Assembly (NCBI GenBank): GCA_964409685.1
Contig: CAYPEJ010000022.1
Span: forward strand, 23,705 to 87,704
Origin: Clostridium_AI sp964409685
GTDB lineage: Bacteria > Bacillota > Clostridia > Lachnospirales > Lachnospiraceae
Direction of reading: 5' to 3'
Length of the DNA: 64,000 nt
This document shows positions 34,945 through 44,240 of the stretch, one piece after another. Numbering within the stretch: the first letter of the stretch is position 1; each line of letters starts with the position of its first letter. The notes beneath the pieces are model-generated. The model was not told the DNA's origin. It was given only the letters and a program-made list of their open reading frames with translations, and did no database searches. The translations under genes were made by a program, and so were the position numbers.

Positions 34945-36033
34945 TTATTTCGGTAAATTTCTACCTATAATCGTTCCACCACCAACTACGATGTCACCAT
35001 CATAAAATACAACTGCTTGACCAGGTGTAATAGCACGTACTGGCTCGTCAAATACAACCTTTACAATGTCATCTGCAACCTTTTCAATGGTACATGGTGA
35101 ACCTTGATGGCTGTAGCGAATCTTACCCATTACTTGCATTTTACCTTCTAAGTCTTCGATGGACATAAAGTTTAGTTTATCCGCATATAACGTATCAAAG
35201 AATACATCTTGGTTATCGCCGATTACGACTTCGTTTGTCTCTGGACGAATCTCAACTACGAATGCTGGTTTCCCAAGAGCTAAGTTTAGACCTTTTCTTT
35301 GACCAATTGTATAGTGGATGATACCCTTGTGTTTACCGATTACATTGCCATCCATATCTACGAAGTTACCTGGAACTGGTGCTTTTCCAGTGGTTTCTTC
35401 GATAAAACCAGCATAATTATTATCTGGAATAAAACAAATCTCTTGAGAATCTGGTTTGTTGGCAATTCTTAGGTTGATACTTTTTGCCATCTCACGAATC
35501 TGATCTTTTGTATACTCCCCAACTGGCATTAAGGTATGGGATAACTGATGCTGTGTTAAATTGTATAATGCATATGTCTGATCTTTCGCTGCGGTAGCGG
35601 ATTTTTTCAGTGCATATCTTCCGTTCTCTAATTGAACTATCCTTGCGTAGTGACCTGTCGCAATGAAATCAGCTCCAATGTCAAGAGAACGTTTTAGTAG
35701 GGATTCCCATTTTACATAACGGTTACATGCAATACAAGGATTCGGCGTTTTTCCTTCTAAATAGTCTTGAACGAAATAGTCGATTACGTTACATTTAAAT
35801 GAATCCTTAAAATTCATAACATAGTAAGGTATCTCTAACTGGTTGGCTACTCTTCTTGCGTCATCCACTGCGGATAAACCACAACAGCCTCCATTTTCCT
35901 CTTGTACATAAGATGCTTCATCTTGCCAAATCTGCATGGTTACGCCGACTACATCGTAGCCTTGTTCCTTTAAAAGAAACGCAGCTACGGAAGAGTCAAC
36001 GCCACCGGACATTCCAATTACAACTTTTTGCAT
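34945..36033 (-). CDS. mnmA: tRNA-specific 2-thiouridylase MnmA
   Basis: Enzyme of 362 residues that thiolates U34 of tRNAs for Lys, Glu and Gln with sulfur from IscS. The PP-loop is GMSGGVDSSVAAFLL (residues 7-21), catalytic Cys appear in NPCIACNRYVKW and QEICFIPD, and HYTIGQRKGL marks the central domain. It is translated from an ATG overlapping the iscU stop (TAATG). Its place behind iscU and iscS fits sulfur supply. Confidence 0.96.
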   Translation of the reverse strand: MQKVVIGMSGGVDSSVAAFLLKEQGYDVVGVTMQIWQDEASYVQEENGGCCGLSAVDDARRVANQLEIPYYVMNFKDSFKCNVIDYFVQDYLEGKTPNPCIACNRYVKWESLLKRSLDIGADFIATGHYARIVQLENGRYALKKSATAAKDQTYALYNLTQHQLSHTLMPVGEYTKDQIREMAKSINLRIANKPDSQEICFIPDNNYAGFIEETTGKAPVPGNFVDMDGNVIGKHKGIIHYTIGQRKGLNLALGKPAFVVEIRPETNEVVIGDNQDVFFDTLYADKLNFMSIEDLEGKMQVMGKIRYSHQGSPCTIEKVADDIVKVVFDEPVRAITPGQAVVFYDGDIVVGGGTIIGRNLPK

Positions 36034-36476
36034 TAATATTCCTCTTCTTCCCCGTGATCGTGCTCACTAATATCGTTTACTGGTTTTTCTAAGCCTTCAA
36101 TGACAATATTGTGTTTTTCTGCATAATCCCACAATGCTGCATGAATTGCTTCTTCTGCTAATAAAGAACAGTGTACCTTAACTGGTGGCAATCCGTCAAG
36201 TGCATCCATAACAGCTTTATTGGTAACTTTCAATGCTTCTTGGATTGTTTTTCCTTTTACAAGTTCTGTCGCCATACTACTTGTAGCAACTGCAGCACCA
36301 CAGCCAAATGTTTTGAATTTGCATTCTGTGATAACTCCATTATCATCTACTTCGATATACATTCTCATGATATCACCGCATTTTGCATTACCAACAGTAC
36401 CTACACCACTGGCATTTTCGATTTCTCCAACATTTCTTGGGTTTTGAAAATGATCCATTACTTTTTCTGAATACAT
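36033..36476 (-). CDS. iscU: Fe-S cluster scaffold, IscU/NifU N-terminal type
   Basis: Scaffold protein of 147 residues. Cluster ligands appear in VGNAKCGDIM (Cys near 33), FKTFGCGAAVATSS (Cys near 59) and VKVHCSLLAEE (Cys near 102). The final 20 residues are a charged tail (SEHDHGEEEEY). This is the NifU-like form paired with IscS-type desulfurases in clostridia. AGGAGG precedes the ATG. Confidence 0.94.
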   Translation of the reverse strand: MYSEKVMDHFQNPRNVGEIENASGVGTVGNAKCGDIMRMYIEVDDNGVITECKFKTFGCGAAVATSSMATELVKGKTIQEALKVTNKAVMDALDGLPPVKVHCSLLAEEAIHAALWDYAEKHNIVIEGLEKPVNDISEHDHGEEEEY

Positions 36477-36551
36477 TGTATATTCCTCCTAATTTCAAAT
36501 GTCTTTTATTTCTATCGTTTTCCAATTTCCTATTCCAATACAAAAATTTTA

Positions 36552-37736
36552 TTATCTTTGATTACTCTTTACAAAATCCTCATATAATGGAGACATGGAA
36601 CGTAATTTTTCTACGATTGCCTTAATTTTTTCTACTACATAGTCCATCTCTTCTTTTGTGTTTGTTTCACTTAATGTTAATCGTAAGGAACCATGTGCAA
36701 TCTCATGTGGTAAACCAATAGCTAATAATACATGAGATGGATCTAAGGAACCAGAAGTACAAGCGGAACCACTAGAACCACAGATGCCTTCCATATCTAA
36801 CATAATAAGAAGAGATTCCCCTTCGATAAATTGGAAACTAAAGTTAGCGTTGTTTGGTAAACGATTCCTTCTATCTCCATTTAAACGAGTGTAAGGAATT
36901 TCTGCTAGTACACGATCAATTAAATAATCTCTTGTTTCGATTTCTTTCTTTTGACGTTCTTCTAATGTTGCCATAGCAATTTCTACGGCTTTTCCTAATC
37001 CAACGATTCCTGGAACATTTTCAGTACCAGCACGTCTATGTCGTTCTTGTGCTCCACCATGAACAAAGGAACGTAATCTTAAGCCTTTTCGAATATATAA
37101 AAATCCAATTCCTTTTGGACCGTTTAATTTGTGACCACTTGCACTTAACATGTCGATATTTAGTTCGTCTACATTGATGTCAAGTTGACCAAATGCTTGC
37201 ACTGCATCTGTGTGGAATAGGATACCATGTTCTTTTGCAATTTTACCAATCTCTGCAATCGGTTGGATTGTACCAATTTCATTATTAGCAAACATAATTG
37301 TGATTAAAATAGTAGTTGGACGAATGGCTTTCTTTAGTTCGTCTAATTTTACACAACCATATTCATCTACATCAAGGTAAGTTACTTCGTAACCTTGTTT
37401 TTCTAACCATTCGCAAGTATGAAGTACTGCATGATGTTCAATCTTACTTGTGATGATGTGATTACCTTTTGCTTTATAGGCTTCAGCAGTCGCTTTAATC
37501 GCCCAGTTATCCGATTCGGAACCACCCGCTGTAAAGTAAATATCTGCTGTATTCGTACCAAGCGCATCCGCAATGTTTTCTCTTGCTTTTGTAACAGCTT
37601 CTTTATTTTTAGCTGCAAATTCATATACGCTTGATGGGTTACCAAAATTCTCTGTAAAATATGGCAACATGGCTTCTACTACTTCTGGTCTTGTAGAAGT
37701 TGTAGCGGCATTGTCTAAATAAATGAATCTTCCCAT
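36552..37736 (-). CDS. iscS: Cysteine desulfurase IscS/NifS
   Basis: PLP enzyme of 394 residues that removes sulfur from cysteine for Fe-S clusters and tRNA thiolation. The PLP Lys is in SASGHKLNGPKG near residue 205 and the catalytic Cys loop is GSSGSACTSGSLDPSHVL near 330. AGAGG precedes the ATG. It lies 75 nt before iscU and 73 nt after iscR in one leftward operon. Confidence 0.95.
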   Translation of the reverse strand: MGRFIYLDNAATTSTRPEVVEAMLPYFTENFGNPSSVYEFAAKNKEAVTKARENIADALGTNTADIYFTAGGSESDNWAIKATAEAYKAKGNHIITSKIEHHAVLHTCEWLEKQGYEVTYLDVDEYGCVKLDELKKAIRPTTILITIMFANNEIGTIQPIAEIGKIAKEHGILFHTDAVQAFGQLDINVDELNIDMLSASGHKLNGPKGIGFLYIRKGLRLRSFVHGGAQERHRRAGTENVPGIVGLGKAVEIAMATLEERQKKEIETRDYLIDRVLAEIPYTRLNGDRRNRLPNNANFSFQFIEGESLLIMLDMEGICGSSGSACTSGSLDPSHVLLAIGLPHEIAHGSLRLTLSETNTKEEMDYVVEKIKAIVEKLRSMSPLYEDFVKSNQR

Positions 37737-37809
37737 ATAGATAACCTCTTTTCTCTTAAAAAATACTTCTATATTACAATTTATTACATTTCTCCGAACA
37801 TGTTCCTAT

Positions 37810-38310
37810 TTAATGACAATAAGGTTTTTTCTTCTCTTGTTCATCTAAGGATTGGCATGTCTCAGATTGTTTTTCCATTGAATTATTTATTAAAATCTTA
37901 CCTTCTTCAGCCAGTTCGGATAACATTAACGTATCCACAGCTTGACTGATGCTGTCGCTAATTCGTTTCCATACGAACTTTGAGACACACAAATCTGCAC
38001 CTTGACAGTTTGTACCGTCTCCGCCTACTTGGGAACAATCCACCGGATGCAAGTCCCCTTCTAAGGCTCTTAAAATATCACCTACGGATATCTCGCTTGC
38101 TGGTTTTGCTAATACGTATCCACCTTGTGCACCTCGAATACTGTTGACGATTCCCGCCTTTCGAAGTTTTGCCACAAGCTGTTCTAAATAGCTTACAGAT
38201 ATGTGTTGACGTTCAGCAATGCTACTTAGGGCAACTGCTTCGTCTTCGCTATGCATTGCCAGATCCAATACAGCTCGTAAACCATATCTTCCTTTTGTTG
38301 ATATTTTCAT
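37810..38310 (-). CDS. iscR: Rrf2-family regulator IscR-like
   Basis: Rrf2 winged-helix regulator of 166 residues. MKISTKGRYGLRAVLDLA is the standard N-terminus, and the helix ISVSYLEQLVAKLRKAGIV follows. Three Cys in DCSQVGGDGTNCQGADLCVS are the expected Fe-S ligands, so it probably senses cluster status. It heads the iscR-iscS-iscU-mnmA operon. A long inverted repeat just downstream of its promoter (38371-38416) suggests autorepression. Confidence 0.93.
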   Translation of the reverse strand: MKISTKGRYGLRAVLDLAMHSEDEAVALSSIAERQHISVSYLEQLVAKLRKAGIVNSIRGAQGGYVLAKPASEISVGDILRALEGDLHPVDCSQVGGDGTNCQGADLCVSKFVWKRISDSISQAVDTLMLSELAEEGKILINNSMEKQSETCQSLDEQEKKKPYCH

Positions 38311-38370
38311 AGTATCATTCCTTACCGTGTCATTTCATTCTCATATCTACATTTACTTATTTCCTAGTAA

Positions 38371-38416
38371 ATCAATTCTGATTAATTTAATTCCGATTAA
38401 TTTACTCAGAATTGAT
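38371..38416. promoter_or_regulatory. Inverted-repeat operator, probable IscR site
   Basis: ATCAATTCTGA (38371-38381) and TCAGAATTGAT (38406-38416) form an 11-bp inverted repeat. Between them lie two GATTAATTT motifs (38380-38388 and 38395-38403). The repeat sits between the -10 box and the iscR start, a place expected for repression. Assignment to IscR is inference. Confidence 0.6.
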
Positions 38417-38423
38417 ATAATAA

Positions 38424-38452
38424 ATATTATCACCACTGCTATTTTTTGTCAA
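38424..38452 (-). promoter_or_regulatory. Consensus promoter of the isc operon
   Basis: On the minus strand TTGACA (38452-38447) and TAATAT (38429-38424) are separated by 17 nt. The inverted repeat at 38371-38416 begins 8 nt downstream of the -10 box. Confidence 0.8.
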
Positions 38453-38516
38453 GCTATCATGTCTCAAAAAAGTTATTTTTTTTCACTTAGCGAATATAAT
38501 TAAACAAATAACTACG

Positions 38517-40073
38517 ATGGATGGTTTCATGAAGAAAAACACAATTATTAAAGGAACACTTATTTTAACAATTGCAGGCCTTATCACTCGTATTATTGGC
38601 TTTTTCTACAAAATATATTTATCCAATACTTTAGGTGCGGAGAAATTAGGTCTCTATCAGTTAGTTTTTCCTGTTTATGGGATTTGTTTTACGATGTTTG
38701 CAGGTGGAATTCAAACCGCCATTTCTAAACTAGTGGCCGATGAAAATGGAAGGCAGCAAGCATTCCATAATCCTGACTACGCGACTAGGTATCATATCAA
38801 GAGGATTTTACGAATTGGTATGACGCTTTCTTTTACCGTTGCGGTTACATTATCGGTTCTCGTGTACTCCAATGCAACGTTTCTTGCTACTCGATTTTTA
38901 CATGAATCAAGTTGTGCTGCTTCACTACGAATCTTGGCACTTGCATTTCCATTTTGTAGTATGAGCAGTTCTATAAATGGATATTGTTATGGTCTTAAGC
39001 GACCTACGGTTCCTGCAAGTACACAGTTATTGGAGCAGATCGCAAGGGTAATCTTCGTCTACTATGCAGCGCATTACATGGGAAATGGTGATTTAAGCGT
39101 AACAGTTGAACTTGCGGTATACGGTATTGTATGTGGTGAATTTGTATCAATGGTTTATAATCTAATTTCTCTTTTGGTGATGAAGAAGCCGTTTACCAAT
39201 CGAAAAGAAAATGAAATACCAATGCCAGTATTAAAGCCACTTGTTACATATATGCTGCCACTAACAAGCAATCATCTTGTCGTTAATTTATTAAGCAGCT
39301 TGGAAGCCATCTTGATACCATCTATGCTTCGGAAATATGGACTTTCGTCTTCAGAAGCCCTAAGTATCTATGGAATCTTGGTTGGTATGTCAATTCCATT
39401 CATTTTATTTCCTTCAACCATTACCAACTCCTTGGCTGTACTGCTGCTGCCTACCATTTCTGAGGCGAATTCTGGGAAGGATCAAAGGACGATTAATACA
39501 ACCACAGAAACTTGTATTAAGTATTGTTTGATTATTGGGATATTTAGTACAGGAATCTTTATTTTGTTTGGGCAATCGTTGGGAGAATTTTTCTTTCATA
39601 ATGCGCTAGCGGGGAAATTTCTAGTGATATTGGCGTGGCTTTGTCCGTTTATGTATATTGCGACGACCCTCGGAAGTATTATCAATGGACTTGGAAAGAC
39701 CCATCTTACATTTATCAATAATGTGACGGGATTGGGAATTCGTATTCTATTTATATTTTACATGGTTCCAAATAAAGGGATCTACGGATATTTAATTGGA
39801 TTACTGGTAAGTGAACTTGCGATTGCACTGCTTAATTATATGTCCCTACGGGGAGTGGTTCATATACAACTTGATGGAATTAACTGGGTGGTAAAACCTG
39901 CATTAATTATGTTTTTGTGTGGGTCGATTATTTACCGAATCTACGAATATGTCCTAAGCCTTTGTATCATGCTGGATATATTGACTTTAGCTGTATTTTG
40001 TTGTATCATACTTGCGATGTATGTTCCACTTCTTTTCTTGACAAAAAGTGTCAACATACATGATTTTAAATAA
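38517..40073 (+). CDS. spoVB: SpoVB-like lipid/polysaccharide flippase (MATE/MVF superfamily)
   Basis: Polytopic membrane protein of 518 residues, about 14 hydrophobic helices. The N-terminus IIKGTLILTIAGLITRIIGF followed by YKIYLSNTLGAEKLGLYQL is typical of the SpoVB/MurJ-like group. SpoVB is needed for spore cortex synthesis and is thought to flip lipid-linked precursors; paralogues exist, so this may be a SpoVB-like copy. Two ATGs four codons apart (38517, 38529) lack a strong ribosome site. It is divergent from iscR. Confidence 0.85.
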   Translation: MDGFMKKNTIIKGTLILTIAGLITRIIGFFYKIYLSNTLGAEKLGLYQLVFPVYGICFTMFAGGIQTAISKLVADENGRQQAFHNPDYATRYHIKRILRIGMTLSFTVAVTLSVLVYSNATFLATRFLHESSCAASLRILALAFPFCSMSSSINGYCYGLKRPTVPASTQLLEQIARVIFVYYAAHYMGNGDLSVTVELAVYGIVCGEFVSMVYNLISLLVMKKPFTNRKENEIPMPVLKPLVTYMLPLTSNHLVVNLLSSLEAILIPSMLRKYGLSSSEALSIYGILVGMSIPFILFPSTITNSLAVLLLPTISEANSGKDQRTINTTTETCIKYCLIIGIFSTGIFILFGQSLGEFFFHNALAGKFLVILAWLCPFMYIATTLGSIINGLGKTHLTFINNVTGLGIRILFIFYMVPNKGIYGYLIGLLVSELAIALLNYMSLRGVVHIQLDGINWVVKPALIMFLCGSIIYRIYEYVLSLCIMLDILTLAVFCCIILAMYVPLLFLTKSVNIHDFK

Positions 40074-40127
40074 CAATGTGTAATAATAGTTAACAATAAT
40101 TCAGTAATTTAAATATTGTTATAATAA

Positions 40128-40172
40128 AAAGTAGTCCGCTATGAACATACTCCATATAGTGTGACTACTTTA
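40128..40172 (+). terminator. Large hairpin after spoVB
   Basis: AAAGTAGTCCGCTAT (40128-40142) pairs with ATAGTGTGACTACTTT (40156-40171), with a one-base bulge and a 13-nt loop. The T-run is on the minus side only, so it may be a weak plus-strand terminator or part of the leader of the next operon. Confidence 0.45.
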
Positions 40173-40279
40173 TAAAAACATATTAATTGTTATTATTTTA
40201 CTTTTTGAGAGTAAAACAAGTAGGAAACTTCTTTTTTTACTACATTTACAGTATTTATTACTTAAGAATGGAGGCAATT

Positions 40280-41281
40280 ATGAAAACAGTTAATTTACCA
40301 AACATTGCAATGAAAGGTCTTGAAATCTATTATCCTGAATACTCTTGCAGTGTTGACGAAACCATTGAAAAATACGAAGAACAAGGTATCGACGTAGAAT
40401 ACGAGGTAAAAGAATTATTTGGAAAGGAAACCGTACATAAGATAAAAGATAATGTTGAAAACTCACTAACTATGGCACTTAAAGCTGTAAATAAAGTTTT
40501 AAGTTCAACTAATTTAAAAGGTTCCGACATTGATATGATTGTAATGGCAAGTAGTACTCCTGAATATTTCACACCACCTACTTCCAAAATCATTCTTGAT
40601 GAAATACAAGGTCCTTCTCATGCAGTTGCATACGATATTAATATGAGCTGTAGTGCATTAGTTTTTTCTCTTATTCAAGTATCCAATCAAATGCAACTGG
40701 ACGAATCTTTGAACACCGTTTTACTGGTTGGTTCAGATTGTGTATCTAGACATATTAGAAGCGGACAGCCAATTTATGAATCTATCGTAGGTGATATGTC
40801 GTGCGCGATTATTTTACAAAAAACTGAGGAAGACGCTGGAGTAATTGACCAATTATTCTTCAGCACATTCACACCTGACGAAAAACGCGCTCACTTCCCT
40901 TACTGCGGATTATCTAATATATACACCGCTACGCCTGAAGATAGAAAATGTCAGTTCTCCGCTCAACCACTTGACACTCAACTCGTTGCTGAAAAATTTC
41001 AAACATTACTTAATCGAAACCAATTAACAATAGACGATATTTCTGCATTCTGCTGCACACAATTAGCAAGCTATCACTTAAAAGCAGTAAGCAAACATCT
41101 TTCCATCCCTGATGATAAAATGATCTATGTCGCAAATCAATATGGTTACCCTGGTGTTGCATGCAACTTCCTAGCTCTCCATCATGCGTTACAAGAAGGA
41201 AAAGTAAAACGCGGTGATTATGTATTCTTGTGGGGATTAGGTTCTGGATTCCAGATGGTATTCTGTATTATAAAATATTAA
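40280..41281 (+). CDS. KAS III-like (FabH-related) acyl-condensing or acyl-transfer enzyme
   Basis: Thiolase-fold protein of 333 residues resembling ketoacyl-ACP synthase III. The active Cys is in DINMSCSALVFSL (Cys124). The usual His of H-Q-A-N is absent: the segment reads ISAFCCTQLASYHL. The usual Asn of Y-G-N is Tyr in NQYGYPGVACN. It may therefore act as an acyltransferase or a non-decarboxylating condensing enzyme. ATG at 40280 has GGAGG 5 nt upstream; the longer ORF start at 40187 is not supported. It lies 17 nt before the acyl-AMP ligase/carrier gene, which likely supplies or receives its acyl group. Confidence 0.8.
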   Translation: MKTVNLPNIAMKGLEIYYPEYSCSVDETIEKYEEQGIDVEYEVKELFGKETVHKIKDNVENSLTMALKAVNKVLSSTNLKGSDIDMIVMASSTPEYFTPPTSKIILDEIQGPSHAVAYDINMSCSALVFSLIQVSNQMQLDESLNTVLLVGSDCVSRHIRSGQPIYESIVGDMSCAIILQKTEEDAGVIDQLFFSTFTPDEKRAHFPYCGLSNIYTATPEDRKCQFSAQPLDTQLVAEKFQTLLNRNQLTIDDISAFCCTQLASYHLKAVSKHLSIPDDKMIYVANQYGYPGVACNFLALHHALQEGKVKRGDYVFLWGLGSGFQMVFCIIKY

Positions 41282-41298
41282 AGGGAGAGGATATACGT

Positions 41299-43230
41299 AT
41301 GAATACAATAGTAAATTATTTAGAATTACAAAACACGAAACAACCAAATCAAAACGCTCTTATCTACCTTTCCTATCCAGATGGAGAAAGTGACGAAAGA
41401 ATGGAACGTACCATAACATGGCATGAATTATATACACAATCACGTAATTATGCACTTAACTTTTTACATAACGGGATTACAAAAAACTCTCGCGTTGTCA
41501 TTATTGCGGAACAAAATCCAGAAACACTTTTCGCACTCTATGGCACACTACTTTTAGGAGCTATTTTTGTACTAGTTCCGGCACCTACAGATGAGTCAAA
41601 AATGGAACGTCTTCTATCAACAATTCACTCTTGCGAAGCACAACACCTCGTTGTTCAGAATTCTATTTCTGCACAATTATCTGCACAATTAGAAGACTCC
41701 ATTCAAATCATTGAAACAACTTCCATTCAAGCACAAGAAGGTGAATTGCCTACAATTTCAATCAAACCAGATGATGTTGCTTTTCTTCAATACACTTCTG
41801 GTTCCTTAAGCCAACCAAAAGGTGTTATGATTACACATAAGACAATCCTAAGTGCTCTGAGAATAGAAGCAGAACAATACCCAATGGATGAAAATGATAT
41901 CTTTGTAAGCTGGATACCATATTTTCATACAATGGAATTGATGGCTGGATTCTTATTAAGTTTGTTTACTGGACGAACACATGTTACTTTAAATACCGAC
42001 TCATTTTTAGAGAAACCAGCGAGATATTATCAAGTTTTATCGGATTACAAGGCGACCATTACCATTGCACCTGCTTCAAGCTACGTAGAAAGCTTAAATG
42101 GACTTACTACAGATACACTAGACCTATCTTCTATCCGTTTCCTTTTATCTGCTGCAGAGCCAGTATATAAAAGACAAGTTGACTGCATCTATGAAAACTT
42201 ATCAAAATACAACTTAAAAACGGATACGTTCTATTCTGGCGTAGGAATGACTGAAGTGCCTACTATGTTTACTAAAACTTCAAAGGAACTTACTACAATT
42301 ACATTAAATTCCTCTGAATTTCGAAATGGTGTGATCAAAGAAGCAGATTCTTCACAGAAGAATAAGATTCTTCTAACTTCTGCTGGTATTCCAAATCAAG
42401 AAATCACTGTAAAAATTGTAAACCCTAGCACCCTAAAAGAATGTGCACCTAATACCATCGGGGAAATATGGTATCAGGGCGACCTAATCGCGTCAGGCTA
42501 CTGGAATATGGACGAAGAAACACACAATCTATTCCATGCAACATTAGAAGGATATGATGGTTTCTTTTTCAGAAGTGGCGATATGGGATTTCTTAAGGAC
42601 AATCATCTTTATCTCACTGGACGTAGCAAAGAATGCATTATTATCAATGGTAAAAATATCTTTGCAAATGACATCGAACAAACGATTCGAAAAAACATCG
42701 CATCATTGGAACATGTGGTACTAAAGGTTGCTGCCATTTCTACTGAGGAAAGGGAACAGATTATTATTGCGATAGAGAATAATCAATATGATAATATGAA
42801 AGAACTTATTACTTCTGTAAATCATGTGATTAAGCAATATTATCATGTCAGTGCATTTGATATTTTCTTTACTCCGGAAAATGGTATTCCAAGAACCGAT
42901 AATGGAAAATTAAGTTCTGCGCGTTTGAAAGATGCCTACGAAAATCATTCATTAGAGATTCTTTCCCATTTGAAAACAGAGCATAAAAAGGTAGAACATG
43001 TTACATTTTCTGAGATTGCAGCTAGTATTAAAGAGATATTTGAAGAGATATTACATGTTACATGTACTTCCCCTAAAGATGATTTTTATGAACTTGGCGG
43101 TACTTCTCTTACTCTGGTACAAGCAATCAAACAAATTAAGAAACGTTATCATGTTATGATTCCAATCGACTATGTTGTGGAGGATACTTCTATTGAGCAT
43201 TTGGAGCGATATGTAGTCGAGAATATCTAA
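41299..43230 (+). CDS. Fatty acyl-AMP ligase fused to acyl carrier protein
   Basis: Two-domain protein of 643 residues. Residues 1-550 are an adenylating enzyme of the FAAL type: P-loop YTSGSLSQPKGVMITH near 163, and GRSKECIIINGKNIFANDIE near 435, the FAAL-like form of A8. Residues about 565-643 are a carrier domain with DDFYELGGTSLTLVQA, where Ser after GGT takes phosphopantetheine. It would activate a fatty or other acid and load it on its own carrier. ATG at 41299 has GGGAGAGGA upstream. It forms a two-gene operon with the KAS III-like enzyme, closed by a strong terminator. The product is unknown. Confidence 0.85.
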   Translation: MNTIVNYLELQNTKQPNQNALIYLSYPDGESDERMERTITWHELYTQSRNYALNFLHNGITKNSRVVIIAEQNPETLFALYGTLLLGAIFVLVPAPTDESKMERLLSTIHSCEAQHLVVQNSISAQLSAQLEDSIQIIETTSIQAQEGELPTISIKPDDVAFLQYTSGSLSQPKGVMITHKTILSALRIEAEQYPMDENDIFVSWIPYFHTMELMAGFLLSLFTGRTHVTLNTDSFLEKPARYYQVLSDYKATITIAPASSYVESLNGLTTDTLDLSSIRFLLSAAEPVYKRQVDCIYENLSKYNLKTDTFYSGVGMTEVPTMFTKTSKELTTITLNSSEFRNGVIKEADSSQKNKILLTSAGIPNQEITVKIVNPSTLKECAPNTIGEIWYQGDLIASGYWNMDEETHNLFHATLEGYDGFFFRSGDMGFLKDNHLYLTGRSKECIIINGKNIFANDIEQTIRKNIASLEHVVLKVAAISTEEREQIIIAIENNQYDNMKELITSVNHVIKQYYHVSAFDIFFTPENGIPRTDNGKLSSARLKDAYENHSLEILSHLKTEHKKVEHVTFSEIAASIKEIFEEILHVTCTSPKDDFYELGGTSLTLVQAIKQIKKRYHVMIPIDYVVEDTSIEHLERYVVENI

Positions 43231-43250
43231 GTTCGAGTGTTTGGTATATA

Positions 43251-43300
43251 AAAGCCATTGAAAGATTGCATGTTAAATTCATGCTTTCATTCAATGGCTT
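43251..43300. terminator. Terminator after the ketosynthase/ligase operon
   Basis: AAGCCATTGAA-AGATTGCATG (43252-43272) pairs with CATGCTTTCATTCAATGGCTT (43280-43300) with minor mismatches and a 7-nt loop. Plus-strand T-run follows. It also serves the convergent suf genes. Confidence 0.88.
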
Positions 43301-43321
43301 ATTTTTACCAATGGCATATCT

Positions 43322-44239
43322 CTACTTTAAGAAGCCATCTACAATCTTTGCTTCTGCTTCACTTTCTGTTAATCCTAGTGTCATAAGCTTCATCAACTGC
43401 TCTCCTGCAATCTTACCAATCGCTGCTTCATGGATTAAACTAGCATCTACACTGTTGGCTGTCAACTCTGGAACTGCACTTACACTTGCTTCATCCATAA
43501 TGATAGCGTCGCATTCGGTATGACCTGCACATTTGTTATTTCCAACGATCTTGGAGACAAAAAGTTGTGTGGATTTTTCCTTAGCTACAGAACGAGATAC
43601 TACATTTGCACTGGAATCTTCGCCCTCCAGATTAACTAGGAAATAAGTCTTTGCATCTTGTGTCCCATGTGTCATAAGCTTTTCTTTCACTACTAGAGTA
43701 GCATCTTTTTGAAGGGTACATTCTGTTTTACGGTCTGTGGAATCGATTCCTTTAATCTGTGCAAGTTCCATCATCACATAACCACCTTCGTCGATATTCA
43801 CTACTGTAGTTGGGTTCATAATACGAGTTCCTTTGCCATCTCCGCTACCATAATGCTTTTCAACATAACGCACCTTTGCATTTTTACCAACGAAGAAACG
43901 ATGGATACCGTTGTGTTCGGAACCTTGGTCACCACCGTTATGGATACCGCATCCAGCAATAATGGTAACGTCTGCATTTTCACCTACATAAAAGTCGTTA
44001 TACACGGCGTCATGAATACCGCTTTCGGTTAATAGTACCGGAATATGTAATGCTTCATTCTTGGTATTCGCTTTGATATGGATATCAATTCCTGGTTCAT
44101 TTTCCTTTGGAATAATGTCGATATTGGCTGTGGAATTTCTAGCAATACCTTTTCCGTTAGCACGGATGTTATATGCTCCTCTTGGAATCTCGTGAAGTCC
44201 TGTAACTTGTTCTAATAACGTTTTTTGAATGTCATCCAT
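43322..44239 (-). CDS. sufB: SufB/SufD-family Fe-S assembly protein (minimal Suf type)
   Basis: Protein of 305 residues, shorter than normal SufB, with the SufBD beta-helix core (VYNDFYVGENADVTIIAGCG, TVVNIDEGGYVMMELAQI, KCAGHTECDAIIMD). The C-terminal segment LIHEAAIGKIAGEQLMKLMT, then LGLTESEAEAKIVDGFL is conserved. Together with SufC directly upstream it forms a two-gene SufCB unit like the minimal Sms systems of anaerobes and archaea. The ATG follows sufC by one base. Confidence 0.88.
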   Translation of the reverse strand: MDDIQKTLLEQVTGLHEIPRGAYNIRANGKGIARNSTANIDIIPKENEPGIDIHIKANTKNEALHIPVLLTESGIHDAVYNDFYVGENADVTIIAGCGIHNGGDQGSEHNGIHRFFVGKNAKVRYVEKHYGSGDGKGTRIMNPTTVVNIDEGGYVMMELAQIKGIDSTDRKTECTLQKDATLVVKEKLMTHGTQDAKTYFLVNLEGEDSSANVVSRSVAKEKSTQLFVSKIVGNNKCAGHTECDAIIMDEASVSAVPELTANSVDASLIHEAAIGKIAGEQLMKLMTLGLTESEAEAKIVDGFLK

Positions 44240-44240
44240 C

